Source: Sphingomonas sp. LM7 (GTDB taxonomy: Bacteria > Pseudomonadota > Alphaproteobacteria > Sphingomonadales > Sphingomonadaceae). Taken from it: a stretch of 64,000 bases of DNA. Under the pieces are notes generated by a model. It saw only the letters and a program-made list of their open reading frames with translations. It was not told the DNA's origin and did no database searches. The stretch spans positions 1,674,001 to 1,738,000 of the forward strand of contig NZ_CP019511.1 of NCBI RefSeq assembly GCF_002002925.1, in the 5' to 3' direction. Made by a program: the position numbers and the translations under genes. Of this stretch, positions 17,464 through 27,437 are shown piece by piece (positions within the stretch are counted from its first letter, which is position 1; every line of letters starts with the position of its first letter).

Positions 17464-19191
17464 TTATGTAGTTGCGTTTTGGGTCTGGAGCGAAGCCCAG
17501 CCGTTTCGGCACGCGTTCTTGAACTCCTGGATCGCCTTGACCTGACAGGTCTGCGCGGTTTTCTGCGCGCCCGGCATGTCCCCGCTCACGGCGCGGATCA
17601 TCATGTCGTCGGGATACAGCGCGCCCTCGGGAAAGCGCTGGAGTCCTGCCGATGTGGTGAACAACGCCGCCTCGATCCGGCCCATCGATGCCTGGGTGTG
17701 CGCGACGCGGCGATACGTCTCGGATGTCGCCTCTGGGTCCTGAAGCCCCTGAGCCAGGAGCGGCTCCGCATCGTCGGTATAACCTGCGACGGCATAGGCC
17801 ATGCCGCAGGCGAGCGCGAGGCGCTGGAGCGTTGGGCGTATCGGGCACAGGCCGGCAGCCTGCTCGCCCTGGCCGTCGGCGATCAGATCGCGGACATGGT
17901 TGGCGAGTATCGCCTGCGCCACAGGTCCCGGCGAAGCTAGGAAGCGCTGCCAGCTGTTGAGCGGCGTCGCGGCTACGGCGGCCAGCACCTTCGGCGCCCG
18001 TCCCCGGCCCCGTTTGGGCGCGGGCGTGGGCGCTGCGGCAACCGCGACGGGCGGTGCCGGCGGGTTGAACAGCAAGTCGGATTCGTTTGTGGCAGAGGCG
18101 AGGCGCAGCGCCTGATCCCTGGCCTTGACGTATTCCGCGGCGACTTCGGCGCGCTTGTCCGGGCGGCGGTGATAATGCGCCTTGGTGCCTTCCTGCGCCC
18201 AGCCTGAAAAGGCGCCGCCGATCGCGCCGATCAGCACGCTGGCGGTGTCGCCCTCGCTGACCAGTCCCTGGAACAGGCCGTGCGTGCCGGCCCCCTTCAG
18301 GATCGCGCCCATCGCGGTGGTGCGCATGTTGTTCTTGCGCAGGATGCGATCGACGCTGTCGAGGAACTGCGGGCCTTGGTGGATGTCGAACCCGGCCTTG
18401 TGCATCAATATCAGCGCGAACGCGTCGGCCTCTTCCTCATCCTCCTTGGCCCAGGACGGCGCAACGAGGCCGTTGGCGAATTCGCTCAGGTTGAGCCCGG
18501 TGCCGAGCGCGACGAAGAAGACGTTGCGCGACTTGTTGTTCGCCTCCATCTCCCAGCTGTTGCCCTTTTTCTTCCAGTCGCTGAACACCGCCAGGCCGAT
18601 CAGCGACGCGCCGACGCCAAGCGTCAGAAGATCCTTTTTGAGCTTGTCGCTCTTGCCGAACCGCTTGCGGTGATCGGCGATCGTGACATGCGCGAGTTCG
18701 TGCGCGAGCAGGAATGCCAGTTGATCGCGGCCGCGATCTCCCGCAGCGACGAGCTGGTCGAATACTCCGCGAGTGCACAATATCGCCGCCCCGGTGGCCA
18801 GCGTCGAGCAATTGATGTCGTCGCCGTCGATCACATAGAAGGACAGCGCCGAAGGAATGTTCGGCATCTTGGCAATCAATTCCCGAAGGATATCGATTGC
18901 CGCGGTTTCCATGAGCGGGTCGCGAATGATGTCGAATTCAACAAGCTGCTCGGGCGTGAGCGGCTTGAGCGGATCCGAGGCGAATTCGACCTCGCCGGCA
19001 TCGAGCTTTTGCTCGAACGACATGTTCTTGACCCGCTTCTGGCGATCCTTTTCCTCCTTCTTGCGTGCCTTTTCGGCGGCGCGGGAGTCCTGTCCGGTCT
19101 CGAACGCCGCTGTGCGCGGCGCCGGCACCGCGGAGGCGGGTGCCAGCAAGAGCGAAAGTGCGGCGAGCGCGCTGATTGTCGCCTGGATCAT
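17464..19191 (-). CDS. M48-family metallopeptidase with long C-terminal region
   Basis: The 575-residue protein begins at the ATG at 19191 with a signal peptide (MIQATISALAALSLLLAPASA). A highly charged Lys/Glu segment (~36-56) follows. The zinc site HELAH is at 164-168, and a downstream EADAFAL segment supplies the third ligand. The last ~200 residues look helical and TPR-like, with a Pro/Ala spacer in front, as in periplasmic BepA-type M48 peptidases that police outer-membrane proteins. The start overlaps the stop of the 135-residue gene upstream, making a three-gene operon with the CHASE2 protein. Substrate is unknown. Confidence 0.83.
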   Translation of the reverse strand: MIQATISALAALSLLLAPASAVPAPRTAAFETGQDSRAAEKARKKEEKDRQKRVKNMSFEQKLDAGEVEFASDPLKPLTPEQLVEFDIIRDPLMETAAIDILRELIAKMPNIPSALSFYVIDGDDINCSTLATGAAILCTRGVFDQLVAAGDRGRDQLAFLLAHELAHVTIADHRKRFGKSDKLKKDLLTLGVGASLIGLAVFSDWKKKGNSWEMEANNKSRNVFFVALGTGLNLSEFANGLVAPSWAKEDEEEADAFALILMHKAGFDIHQGPQFLDSVDRILRKNNMRTTAMGAILKGAGTHGLFQGLVSEGDTASVLIGAIGGAFSGWAQEGTKAHYHRRPDKRAEVAAEYVKARDQALRLASATNESDLLFNPPAPPVAVAAAPTPAPKRGRGRAPKVLAAVAATPLNSWQRFLASPGPVAQAILANHVRDLIADGQGEQAAGLCPIRPTLQRLALACGMAYAVAGYTDDAEPLLAQGLQDPEATSETYRRVAHTQASMGRIEAALFTTSAGLQRFPEGALYPDDMMIRAVSGDMPGAQKTAQTCQVKAIQEFKNACRNGWASLQTQNATT

Positions 19192-19595
19192 CGCTTGCCC
19201 TTTCGTGCGGGCTTGCGAGCAGGCGCAGCGGCGGGCGTCGGCTTGGTGTCGGGGCAAGAAAGCCGCGCGAGCCCGTTCATGGTCCGCGCACTCGACCGGC
19301 TTTCCAGATCCCCGCCACTGCGGGTACAGGGCGGCCCTTCGATGGCATCGCGTGTGACGACCTGATAGCGGTCCGCGCGCAGCTGCCGGCCCTTGTAGTT
19401 GACGAGCATCATTGTCGCCGAGCAGCGGATGATCGGCAGCGGCTCGGCAAGACTGTTGTCCTTGACCTTGAGGTCCACGACCTTGGCGCCCGTGTTATCG
19501 TACAGCGACACGATGGAGCCGGTGCCGCTCACCACTGCACCCCCGCAATCGAGTTCTGCTCCGGCAAGGCCGAGCAGCAGCAACAACGGCGTCAT
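19188..19595 (-). CDS. Hypothetical exported protein
   Basis: The 135-residue protein has a short hydrophobic leader (MTPLLLLLGLAGA), three further Cys residues, and a basic Pro/Ala/Lys C-terminal tail (PTPAAAPARKPARKGKR). I recognise no family. Its ATG overlaps the CHASE2 stop by 4 bp and its stop overlaps the M48 ATG by 4 bp, so it is the middle gene of a tightly packed operon. The basic tail could bind nucleic acid or an acidic surface, but nothing beyond composition supports that. Confidence 0.65.
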   Translation of the reverse strand: MTPLLLLLGLAGAELDCGGAVVSGTGSIVSLYDNTGAKVVDLKVKDNSLAEPLPIIRCSATMMLVNYKGRQLRADRYQVVTRDAIEGPPCTRSGGDLESRSSARTMNGLARLSCPDTKPTPAAAPARKPARKGKR

Positions 19596-21181
19596 GTCGC
19601 ATTCTCCGGTTGATCGTCGAGGGGGGCTGCCGCGCGGAAGGCGAGCCAGCGGTGAAGTTGAAGCGCCCCCAGCACGAGCGCGGCGAGCGGCAGCAGCAGG
19701 AGCAGATACGGGGCGATGAGCGCGATTCCCGCAACTCCCAGCACGGCAAGCAGCGCTATCGCACTGCGGCGCCCGGAAAAGGGCTGGAGCGCGTGGTGGA
19801 AGTCTGGGCCGGAGAGGATGCCGGCAACCACCGTCGACAAGCCCGCGAGCGTGAGCGCCACGGAGATCGGCCAGGCGAACGCCACGACGCAGAGCATCGC
19901 CACCGCGACCAGCATGACTGATCCTGCGAACGCCACCGCGGCGGTGCGCAGCGCGATCTCACGGTGCGTCGCCCGCGTGCGGCACAGGTGCGCCGCGGCG
20001 CGTGACAGCAGCCAGGGCAGGACGAGCAGCGCGAACAGCTTGAGCAACTCGTCGAGGCCGATCTTCGGTCCGTCGGCAAAGTCTTCCGGCCAGCGCGGAT
20101 AGGCGCCGCCCCAGCTGAGCAGATTATCCAGCGCCATTGCATGGATCGCGACGCCGGGCAGCTTGCCGACACCGGGCACGACATGATCGTCACCCATGCC
20201 GGCGCCCGCCCCGATCATCACCACCCGCCCCTCGAGCATAGCAGCGAGTTCGCCGAACTGGTTCTGCGCGAGCAGCATCCACGATACAGGAATAACGAGA
20301 TGGTGGGTGCAGGGCGGCTCCGCGTCCCTGCCAAGCAATTCGCGCCGCAAGGTGGCGAGCATGGTGCGGGTTCGGCACCCGACGCCCTCTGCCGAGCCGG
20401 AGAAGCGCCATTGCTCCGCGGGGTAGCTGCCGCCGAAGCGCAATACCATCGGCCGCGCGTCACCGCGCTCGATGCGTTGCAACAGCCCGGATGCGCAGCC
20501 CGGCAGCGGCGCCGTGCCGGCGCAGACGAGCCGATAGAGCGACGCCGCCGCAATATCGCGGTCATCGCTGCGCAGCGAATAGTCGCCGGGATGGTCCGCG
20601 TTCCAACTGACCCCAGCCTCGATCGCAACCCGCTTCAGCGAGGAAAGATCAGCGCGGCTGCCGATCGGGCCCGTGACCACCGGGATTCCGGCACTGCGCG
20701 CCGCGGCGATCGCCTCCACCAACGCATCATGGCCGCCCGAAGCCGGCACGCTCGCATCCGGTTCTGCGAAGAGATCCTCGGCGCTGTCGCGCGGCGGGCG
20801 GGCGGGATTGCGGAACTCGCTATCGATGAAGATCGCCCGCGCACGCGCCGCGATGAGCACCCGCACGATCTGGGCCTGGACTTGCGAGGAGAGCGGGAAG
20901 CCTAGCTCCAGGCTCGGATGGTCGAGATCTGCGGCCCCCACTTGTATCAGCGCGATATGGCGCGCCGCCGCGTCGGGATAGCGCCCGGCGAACAATCGCT
21001 GCGCAACCGAATCGGTCATCGATTCGACACGCGAGTCGAGACCGAACGGGTCGAAGCAGGCGACCCACAGCACGCTCATCGCCCAGACCAGCCACAGCGC
21101 GCGGCCAAGCGGGGTCGCGGCGAGGTCCGCCGCGATCTTCCGGCGATTTCCGCCGCGCTTCGATTGCTGTCCCCCGGCCAT
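19592..21181 (-). CDS. CHASE2-domain membrane protein without output domain
   Basis: The 529-residue protein (ATG at 21181; a TTG at 21196 is possible) has one N-terminal membrane helix, then an extracytoplasmic CHASE2-like sensor region. Typical motifs are GFPLSSQVQAQIVRVL, AIFIDSEF, and the closing GRVVMIGAGAGMGDDHVV with PGVAIHAMALDNLL (~350-385). About three to four helices follow in the C-terminal 150 residues, and then the protein ends. CHASE2 sensors normally feed a kinase, cyclase or GGDEF domain; none is fused here. Output may therefore pass through the co-encoded M48 peptidase or the 135-residue protein. It is divergent from the M16 peptidase. Confidence 0.8.
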   Translation of the reverse strand: MAGGQQSKRGGNRRKIAADLAATPLGRALWLVWAMSVLWVACFDPFGLDSRVESMTDSVAQRLFAGRYPDAAARHIALIQVGAADLDHPSLELGFPLSSQVQAQIVRVLIAARARAIFIDSEFRNPARPPRDSAEDLFAEPDASVPASGGHDALVEAIAAARSAGIPVVTGPIGSRADLSSLKRVAIEAGVSWNADHPGDYSLRSDDRDIAAASLYRLVCAGTAPLPGCASGLLQRIERGDARPMVLRFGGSYPAEQWRFSGSAEGVGCRTRTMLATLRRELLGRDAEPPCTHHLVIPVSWMLLAQNQFGELAAMLEGRVVMIGAGAGMGDDHVVPGVGKLPGVAIHAMALDNLLSWGGAYPRWPEDFADGPKIGLDELLKLFALLVLPWLLSRAAAHLCRTRATHREIALRTAAVAFAGSVMLVAVAMLCVVAFAWPISVALTLAGLSTVVAGILSGPDFHHALQPFSGRRSAIALLAVLGVAGIALIAPYLLLLLPLAALVLGALQLHRWLAFRAAAPLDDQPENAT

Positions 21182-21465
21182 TCGTGTCCGCCCCAAACAC
21201 CGAATATGGACAACCTATCTTCGACTCCGTGAAGTTTTCAAGCCGAAGTGGATCGAGTTGGGACAGTATCGCGCAAATAATGCGCAACGCTCTTGTTGTG
21301 ACGCGGCGATGACGCGGAGGCTTGCCAAGCTGCCGGCCGCCAGAACATTCGCAACCTCGAATAGAACGCCGCATCCGCGAACGGAAAATGGCGTCGGCCG
21401 CGCATTGCTGTCGGGCAACGGATAGGTCTACATCCTGCCGCACCTCGTTGCGAAGGATACCATTT

Positions 21466-24315
21466 TTGCACGCTAAACTGGCTCGCCGTCTGATCGCCGC
21501 AACCCTGCTCGCCGGCGTTGCCGCCCCCGCCGCCGTAAAGGCGCAGACGCCTGCCGCGCCGCGCAGCATCGCCGTCCCGCCGATCGCCTTCACCGAACGC
21601 ACCCTGCCCAACGGGCTCCGCGTGATCGCGATCCGCGACACCGCCACGCCCAGCGTGAGCGTGCAGGTTTGGTATGATGTCGGGTCGAAGCACGATCCGG
21701 ACGGCCGCTCGGGCTTCGCGCATCTGTTCGAGCACATCCTGTCGCGCAAGACACGCAACATGCCCTACAACATGATCAACCGGCTGACCGAGAATGTCGG
21801 CGGGGTGCGCAATGCCTCAACCTGGTTCGATCGCACCAATTATTACGAAACCGTCCCTGCTCAATATCTCGAGACGATGCTGTGGACGCATGCCGAGCGC
21901 ATGGCGCGCCCGGTGATCGACGCGGAAGTGTTCAACACCGAACGCAATGTCGTGAAGGAGGAGTTCCGCCAGCGCATCCTCGCTCCCGCCTACGGCCGGC
22001 TGCGGCTGGCGCTCGACGAGAACAGCCATGACAGCGTGCCCGAGCGGCGCGCAGGCATCGGCAGCCTCGAGCAACTCGACGCCGCGACGCTGGAGGACGC
22101 GCTTGCCTTTCATGAAGCCTATTACGGGCCCGACACCGCGACGCTGATCGTCGCGGGCAATTTCGATCCCGCGCGGCTCGACACGCTGGTCGATCGCTAT
22201 TTCGCCGCGGTCCCGCGCCGCAAATCGGCGCTGCCGCTGGCGATCACGGCGCGCGAAAAGCCTCGCACTGCGCCGCGGACGGTGACGGTCTATGCGCCCA
22301 ACGTGCCGCTGCCGCTGATCGCGAGCAGCTGGCGCATCCCGGGATCGGCGCATCCAGACATGGCGCCATTGGTGGTGCTCGACGCGATCCTCGCCAATGG
22401 CGACAATTCGCGGCTCCAGCGTGCGCTGGTGCTCGACCGGCCGATCGCCAGCGCCGCAAGTACCAATCTCAACGATGTCGAGGGCAATGGCTTTCTCGCA
22501 CCCGTGGTGACGCTCGCCACCGGAGCGACGGTAGAGCAGGCCGAGACGGCGCTCGCTGCCGAGATCGCGCGGCTGCGCGACGCACCGGTGAGCGCGGCGG
22601 AGCTGGCCGAGGCGCGCAACGAACTGATGGCCGAGGCACTGGCCGGGCGCGAAACCGCGTCAGGCCGGGCTTTCGCGCTGGGTGAGGCGCTGGTGCGCAC
22701 CGGCGATCCCAAGGCGGCGGACAAGCGGCTCGCGGCGATCAACCGGGTCACCGCTGCCGACGTCCGGCGTGTGGCACAGCTGTACCTGAAGCCCGAATCG
22801 CGCGTGGACTTCCGCTATCTCGACGAATCCAAGCGCCCTGCCGACACGAAGGACGATTGGCGGAATCCAGTGCCGATGCCGCATTGGGCGACGGTGCCCC
22901 CCGCAACCCGTGCGCCGCTGACCCTGGCCCCCGAAGGCGAACGCGAACAGCCGCCCGCACCTTCTGCCGCTGTGGCGGTCACCGATCCGGTGATCGCAGA
23001 AGCGCGGCTCGCCAACGGCATGCGATTCGTGACCGCGCGCACCGGCAGCGTACCGATCGCCACGCTGACCCTGGTGTTCAAGGGCGGCAGCGCCACCGAT
23101 CCGCACGGCCGTGCCGGCCTCGCCGAAATGACCGCGCTGATTGCCACCAAGGGCACGGCGACGCGCTCGGCAAAGCAGATCGCGGCCGAGCTCGAGGCGT
23201 TGGGCGCGACGATCTCCGCCGATGCAGCGCCCGACGGGACGGTGTTGAGCGTCACCGCGCCCGTGGCCGCGCTGGCGGCGGCGGGTGCAGTGCTCGCCGA
23301 TGTGGCGCGCAATGCATCTTTCCCCGCCGATGAGTTCGAGCAGGAACGCCGTCGCACGATCGACCGGCTGCAAGTGTCGATGAAGACCCCCGGCCCGCTT
23401 GCCACCATGGTGATGCAGCGCGCGATCTACGGCGCTGCGCCCTATGGCGGAGTTGGCACGCCGGCTTCGCTGGGCGCGATCGGTCGCGATGCGCTGGTGG
23501 CGCAGCGCGGCCGTTGGTGGCGGCCCGACGATGCCGCGCTGATCGTTACCGGCGGCATCACGCCCGCCGAGGCACGGCGGATCGGCGACACACTGTTCGC
23601 CGATTGGCGGGCAAGCGGACCGGCACCAGCGGCTCCCACCGATGCGGCGGGCAACGCGGGCAAACCGCGGGTGATCGTGATCGACATGCCTGGTGCCGGC
23701 CAGGCCGCAGTCGCGGCGGGGCTGCGCATCCCCGCGCGGCGCGACGCCGCCTATCCCGACCTGATGATCGCCAATGCCGTGCTCGGCGCCGGATCGAATG
23801 GTCGCCTGTTCCAGGAAGTCCGCGTCAAGCGGGCATTGTCCTATGGTGCGTATAGTGCGCTGTCGGCGCGTGCCGATGCGGGAACGATGAGTGCCACCGC
23901 TCAGACCAAGAACGAAAGCGCACCCGATGTCGCCGCAATCTTCGCCGCCGAGCTCGCGCGGCTGGCCGGCGAGCCGCTCGATTCAGATACCGTGGCGCAG
24001 CGCGTCGCCTTCCTCCAGGGCGGCGTGTCGCGCCAGTCGGAGACCAGCGCTGGGTTCGCCAATGCGCTGGCGGGCCTCGTCCTGCAGGGCGTCGAGCCTG
24101 GCGAGGCGGCGAAGCTGCGCACGCGGATCGGCGCGGTGACCCCGGACGCCGCCTCTGCGGCCGCGCGCCGGACGATCCCCGCGGACGGCGCGACGATCGT
24201 CATCGTCGGCGACGCCAAGCTGTTCGTCGACAAGCTGCGCGAACGCTATCCGCAGCTGGAAGTGATCCCGATCGCAGCGCTCGATCTGAACCGGCCGGAG
24301 CTCAAGGCGCAATAA
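21466..24315 (+). CDS. M16-family zinc peptidase, tandem-domain, exported
   Basis: The chosen TTG start (21466) follows an AAGGA site and gives a signal peptide (MHAKLARRLIAATLLAGVAAPAAVKAQ); upstream in-frame residues are Arg/Cys-rich and unlike coding sequence. The 949-residue protein has two M16 halves. The N-terminal half carries the inverted zinc motif HLFEH at 86-90 with the distal Glu in ERNVVKEEFRQR. The C-terminal half (from ~residue 510) begins RLANGMRFVTARTGSVP and lacks the HxxEH, as is normal for the inactive partner. Likely a periplasmic pitrilysin-like enzyme degrading peptides. Confidence 0.88.
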   Translation: MHAKLARRLIAATLLAGVAAPAAVKAQTPAAPRSIAVPPIAFTERTLPNGLRVIAIRDTATPSVSVQVWYDVGSKHDPDGRSGFAHLFEHILSRKTRNMPYNMINRLTENVGGVRNASTWFDRTNYYETVPAQYLETMLWTHAERMARPVIDAEVFNTERNVVKEEFRQRILAPAYGRLRLALDENSHDSVPERRAGIGSLEQLDAATLEDALAFHEAYYGPDTATLIVAGNFDPARLDTLVDRYFAAVPRRKSALPLAITAREKPRTAPRTVTVYAPNVPLPLIASSWRIPGSAHPDMAPLVVLDAILANGDNSRLQRALVLDRPIASAASTNLNDVEGNGFLAPVVTLATGATVEQAETALAAEIARLRDAPVSAAELAEARNELMAEALAGRETASGRAFALGEALVRTGDPKAADKRLAAINRVTAADVRRVAQLYLKPESRVDFRYLDESKRPADTKDDWRNPVPMPHWATVPPATRAPLTLAPEGEREQPPAPSAAVAVTDPVIAEARLANGMRFVTARTGSVPIATLTLVFKGGSATDPHGRAGLAEMTALIATKGTATRSAKQIAAELEALGATISADAAPDGTVLSVTAPVAALAAAGAVLADVARNASFPADEFEQERRRTIDRLQVSMKTPGPLATMVMQRAIYGAAPYGGVGTPASLGAIGRDALVAQRGRWWRPDDAALIVTGGITPAEARRIGDTLFADWRASGPAPAAPTDAAGNAGKPRVIVIDMPGAGQAAVAAGLRIPARRDAAYPDLMIANAVLGAGSNGRLFQEVRVKRALSYGAYSALSARADAGTMSATAQTKNESAPDVAAIFAAELARLAGEPLDSDTVAQRVAFLQGGVSRQSETSAGFANALAGLVLQGVEPGEAAKLRTRIGAVTPDAASAAARRTIPADGATIVIVGDAKLFVDKLRERYPQLEVIPIAALDLNRPELKAQ

Positions 24316-24394
24316 ACGCGATCCACCCTACATCGCGGAAAACCACTTCACCTGCGCGCGGGCGCAGATATGGTGTGCTCGACGAAACCGGGGG

Positions 24395-26818
24395 GTGGGC
24401 GTGTTGGACAGCAGTTTGATGGTTGCCGTGAGGCTGTTCGAGGAACTCGAGCCGCTGGACTCAAACCGGCGCGAGACCCGGCTTGCCGACACGCCTCCCG
24501 AAGTTGCCATACAGGTCCGCGCGCTGCTGGAAGGCGCCGCACGGCGCGGCGTGCTGGACGGTCCGACGCCCGAATTCGAGGCCGCAACGGCGCCCGCGCC
24601 GGGCTCCTCTTTCGTCCCCGGCGCGCGCGTCGGCCCGTTCGAGATCATTGCGTCGATCGGCATGGGGGGCATGGGTGAAGTCTATCTCGCCGAGCGCCAG
24701 GACGCCGGCTTTACCCAGCGCGTGGCGATCAAGCTGCTGCGCATCGATTCGATGCTCAGCGCCGAGATCTTCGCGCGCGAACGTCGGCTGCTTGCCCAGG
24801 TAGACCATCCCAATATCGCGCGGCTGATCGACGGCGGGATCACGCCCGAAGGCCGTCCCTGGATGGCGATGGACTATATCGACGGCGAGCCGCTGGATCG
24901 CTGGTGCGAAGCCAACACGCCGACGCTCGAAACGCGGCTGCGCATCTTCGCGCAGATTTGCGAAGCCGTTTCCCATGCGCATGCCAATCTGATCGTCCAT
25001 CGCGACCTCAAGCCGTCGAACGTGATGATCGATGCCAGCGGCCGCGCGCATCTGCTCGATTTCGGCGTCGCCAAGCTGCTCGCGGACGGCGGCGACGCGC
25101 TCGCCCAGACCCAGGCGCTGATCACCCCCGACTATGCCGCCCCCGAACAGTTCGATTCCGGCCCGGTGACGACGGCCACCGACGTGCACGCGCTCGGGGC
25201 CTTGCTGTTCGAGCTGCTGACCGGACGGCGGCCCTGGCAATCAGGCGGATCGCTGCCGACGATCGTCCGCCGCGTGGTGACAGAGGAACCGCCGCTGCCG
25301 AGCAAGGTCGCCGCCACTCTCGCCCATGCGCCCGTGCCGCCCGTGCGGCTCAAGGGTGATCTCGATGCGATCGTGCTCAAGGCGATGCGCAAGGAGCCGC
25401 TCCAGCGCTATGCGACGGTCGAGGCGCTGAGCGAGGACATCGAACGCGCCCAGAGCTTTCGTCCGGTTCAGGCTCGCCAGGGATCACGGCGCTATGCCTT
25501 TGGCAGGTTCGTGCGGCGCAACCGCGTTCCGATCGCGGCGGTCGCTGCAGTGATCGTCGCGGTGCTGCTCGGCGCGGTGGCGTTCGCGATTCAGGCACAG
25601 CGCACCGGAGTCGAGCGCGATCTCGCCCGCGCCGAGGCGCGCCGATCGGATTCCATCGTCCAGACGCTGACGCTGATGCTGGGCACCACTCCGAGTTCGG
25701 CAGACCTGACGCTGAAACAGGCGCTCGACCAGTCGGCAGCGCGGATGCTCGCGCGGCTCGACGGCTCCGAACGCTCGGGACAGACCATCGCCGCGATGGG
25801 CGACCTGTTCGTCAACATCCAAGACCCAAAGGGCGCCTTCGTGCTCTACAGGGGCGCGCTCGACCGCGGCATCGGCCGCGACAGCTCGATCTGGACCGCC
25901 CGCCTGCGCGCCGGCCTCGCCGACACCGGGATATCGGTCGGCCAGGGGGAGATCGCTCCGAAGCTGCTCGACGAGGCGGACCAGGTATTCCGCACCGACC
26001 CGCAGCGCTACGCCGTCGATCTCCAGCAGACCCTGCTTTCCCGCGCGGCGATCGCCCGGCGCAAGGGCGATTACGACACTGCGATCGGGATACTGATGGC
26101 CGACCTTCCCGGTGCCGAACGCGCGCTCGCGGCGAACGACAGCGCGCTGCTCACGCGCTACAACAACATGCTGGTGTATCTGATCGAGTCCAATCGCGGC
26201 GATGAGATCCCGCCGCTGCTCGAACGGATCGACCGGACGCTCGCCCATCCTGGCGCGCGCGACGTGATCCAGGCGTTCAACATCGATCAGTTGCGCGCAA
26301 CCTGGCAGTTGCGTCAGGGCAATCCGGCGGCTGCCGAGCAGACAGTCACCGCCGCCGCCGAGCGCCGCCGTCGCCTGTTCGGCGAGAGCGCGGGCCTGGC
26401 AACCGATCTGATGCAGCTCGGCAAGGCGCGGATCGCCAAGCGCGACTTCGTCGGTGCCGAGACGGCGCTGGGCGAGTCCGAAACGCTCGCGGTGCGCTTC
26501 CTCGGGCCGGTGGCCCTGCCTACCATCGTCATCAAGCTCGCGCTGGCGCAGACCCGCGCGGAACGCGGCGATGTGGCGGCGGCAACCGCGACGCTCGCCG
26601 AGGCGGCAAAGGCAATGGCGCCGCTGCCCACGCCCAATCCGCTCACCGGCCAATATGCGATGACGCAAGCGGTGGTGGCACTCAAGGCCGGCAACAAGCC
26701 GCAGGCGCAGGCAGCGGCAGCGCGCGCGCGGTCCGCGTTTGCGGCGATGGGGCCGGCGGGCAGCTTCGGCCTGACGTCGATCGCCACGATCGAGCGGCGG
26801 ATCGCGGCGCTTCCCTGA
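24395..26818 (+). CDS. Transmembrane serine/threonine protein kinase with TPR-like sensor region
   Basis: The 807-residue protein (GTG start; a GTG at 24401 is equally possible) has an acidic N-terminal ~75 residues, then a full Hanks kinase. It shows GMGGMGEVYLAE (89-100), Lys113 in VAIKLL, HRDLKPSN (202-209), DFG (222-224) and APE (249-251). A single transmembrane helix follows the kinase (RVPIAAVAAVIVAVLLGAVA, ~370-390). The ~400-residue C-terminus is helical and repeat-like and would be extracytoplasmic. All catalytic residues are present. The gene ends 3 bp from the convergent ECF sigma factor gene; this kinase/sigma pairing is recurrent and suggests functional coupling, which is inference. 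Confidence 0.9.
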   Translation: MGVLDSSLMVAVRLFEELEPLDSNRRETRLADTPPEVAIQVRALLEGAARRGVLDGPTPEFEAATAPAPGSSFVPGARVGPFEIIASIGMGGMGEVYLAERQDAGFTQRVAIKLLRIDSMLSAEIFARERRLLAQVDHPNIARLIDGGITPEGRPWMAMDYIDGEPLDRWCEANTPTLETRLRIFAQICEAVSHAHANLIVHRDLKPSNVMIDASGRAHLLDFGVAKLLADGGDALAQTQALITPDYAAPEQFDSGPVTTATDVHALGALLFELLTGRRPWQSGGSLPTIVRRVVTEEPPLPSKVAATLAHAPVPPVRLKGDLDAIVLKAMRKEPLQRYATVEALSEDIERAQSFRPVQARQGSRRYAFGRFVRRNRVPIAAVAAVIVAVLLGAVAFAIQAQRTGVERDLARAEARRSDSIVQTLTLMLGTTPSSADLTLKQALDQSAARMLARLDGSERSGQTIAAMGDLFVNIQDPKGAFVLYRGALDRGIGRDSSIWTARLRAGLADTGISVGQGEIAPKLLDEADQVFRTDPQRYAVDLQQTLLSRAAIARRKGDYDTAIGILMADLPGAERALAANDSALLTRYNNMLVYLIESNRGDEIPPLLERIDRTLAHPGARDVIQAFNIDQLRATWQLRQGNPAAAEQTVTAAAERRRRLFGESAGLATDLMQLGKARIAKRDFVGAETALGESETLAVRFLGPVALPTIVIKLALAQTRAERGDVAAATATLAEAAKAMAPLPTPNPLTGQYAMTQAVVALKAGNKPQAQAAAARARSAFAAMGPAGSFGLTSIATIERRIAALP

Positions 26819-26821
26819 GCG

Positions 26822-27331
26822 TCAGTCGGCGATCGCTAGTCCGCTATAGAGTATTGCACGCGCCTGCACCCATAGCCGGCGCACGGTGCGATCGGTGACG
26901 CCCAGCACGAACCCGGTCTCGCGCTCGTCGAGCCCGGCGAAGAAGCGGCAATCGACCACTTGCGCCAGCCGCGGATCGGCCAAGGCCAGCCGGCGCATCG
27001 CGTCACCCAGCCCGGCAAGCTCCTCATCGTCCGCCGCGGTGGCGGCCTGGGATTCGATGGCGCGAGTATAGCCATGGACTTCCGCCGCGCGCTTGCCGGC
27101 CAGCCGCGCGCGCGCCGCGTCGATCATGATGTGGCGCATCGCCGTCGCCGCGCAGCCGAGGAAATGGCGGTCGCTGTCCCAATCCTCGCGCTGGCGGATC
27201 TTGAGATAGGCTTCGCTGATCAGCGCAGTGGCCTGGATCGTGTTCGGGCTGCCGGCGCGACGATGCTCGCGCTGCGCGATATGATGCAGCTCGTCGTACA
27301 GGACTCGAATCAGTTCCTCGGACGACTGCAT
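26822..27331 (-). CDS. ECF-type RNA polymerase sigma factor (Sigma70_ECF family)
   Basis: The 169-residue protein begins MQSSEELIRVLYDELHHIAQ, a start shared by the PF07638-type ECF factors often found near Ser/Thr kinases. Region 2 is seen in NTIQATALISEAYLKI and FLGCAATAMRHIMIDAARAR. Region 4 is a helix-turn-helix, LDERETGFVLGVTDRTVRRLW. An ATG at 27388 would add 19 residues without homology. No anti-sigma factor is adjacent; a phosphorylation switch by the convergent kinase is a possible alternative. Target promoters are not identified. The OmpA-like lipoprotein gene lies upstream on the same strand. Confidence 0.85.
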   Translation of the reverse strand: MQSSEELIRVLYDELHHIAQREHRRAGSPNTIQATALISEAYLKIRQREDWDSDRHFLGCAATAMRHIMIDAARARLAGKRAAEVHGYTRAIESQAATAADDEELAGLGDAMRRLALADPRLAQVVDCRFFAGLDERETGFVLGVTDRTVRRLWVQARAILYSGLAIAD

Positions 27332-27437
27332 CGCTACAGCATCCCGGGCAGGCCCGACGAACGCAAGTGCGAACTCGACACGCGGCACATCACAAGGCCA
27401 TCAAATCGCCAGCCATACTGCACGCAATGCCAGCAGA

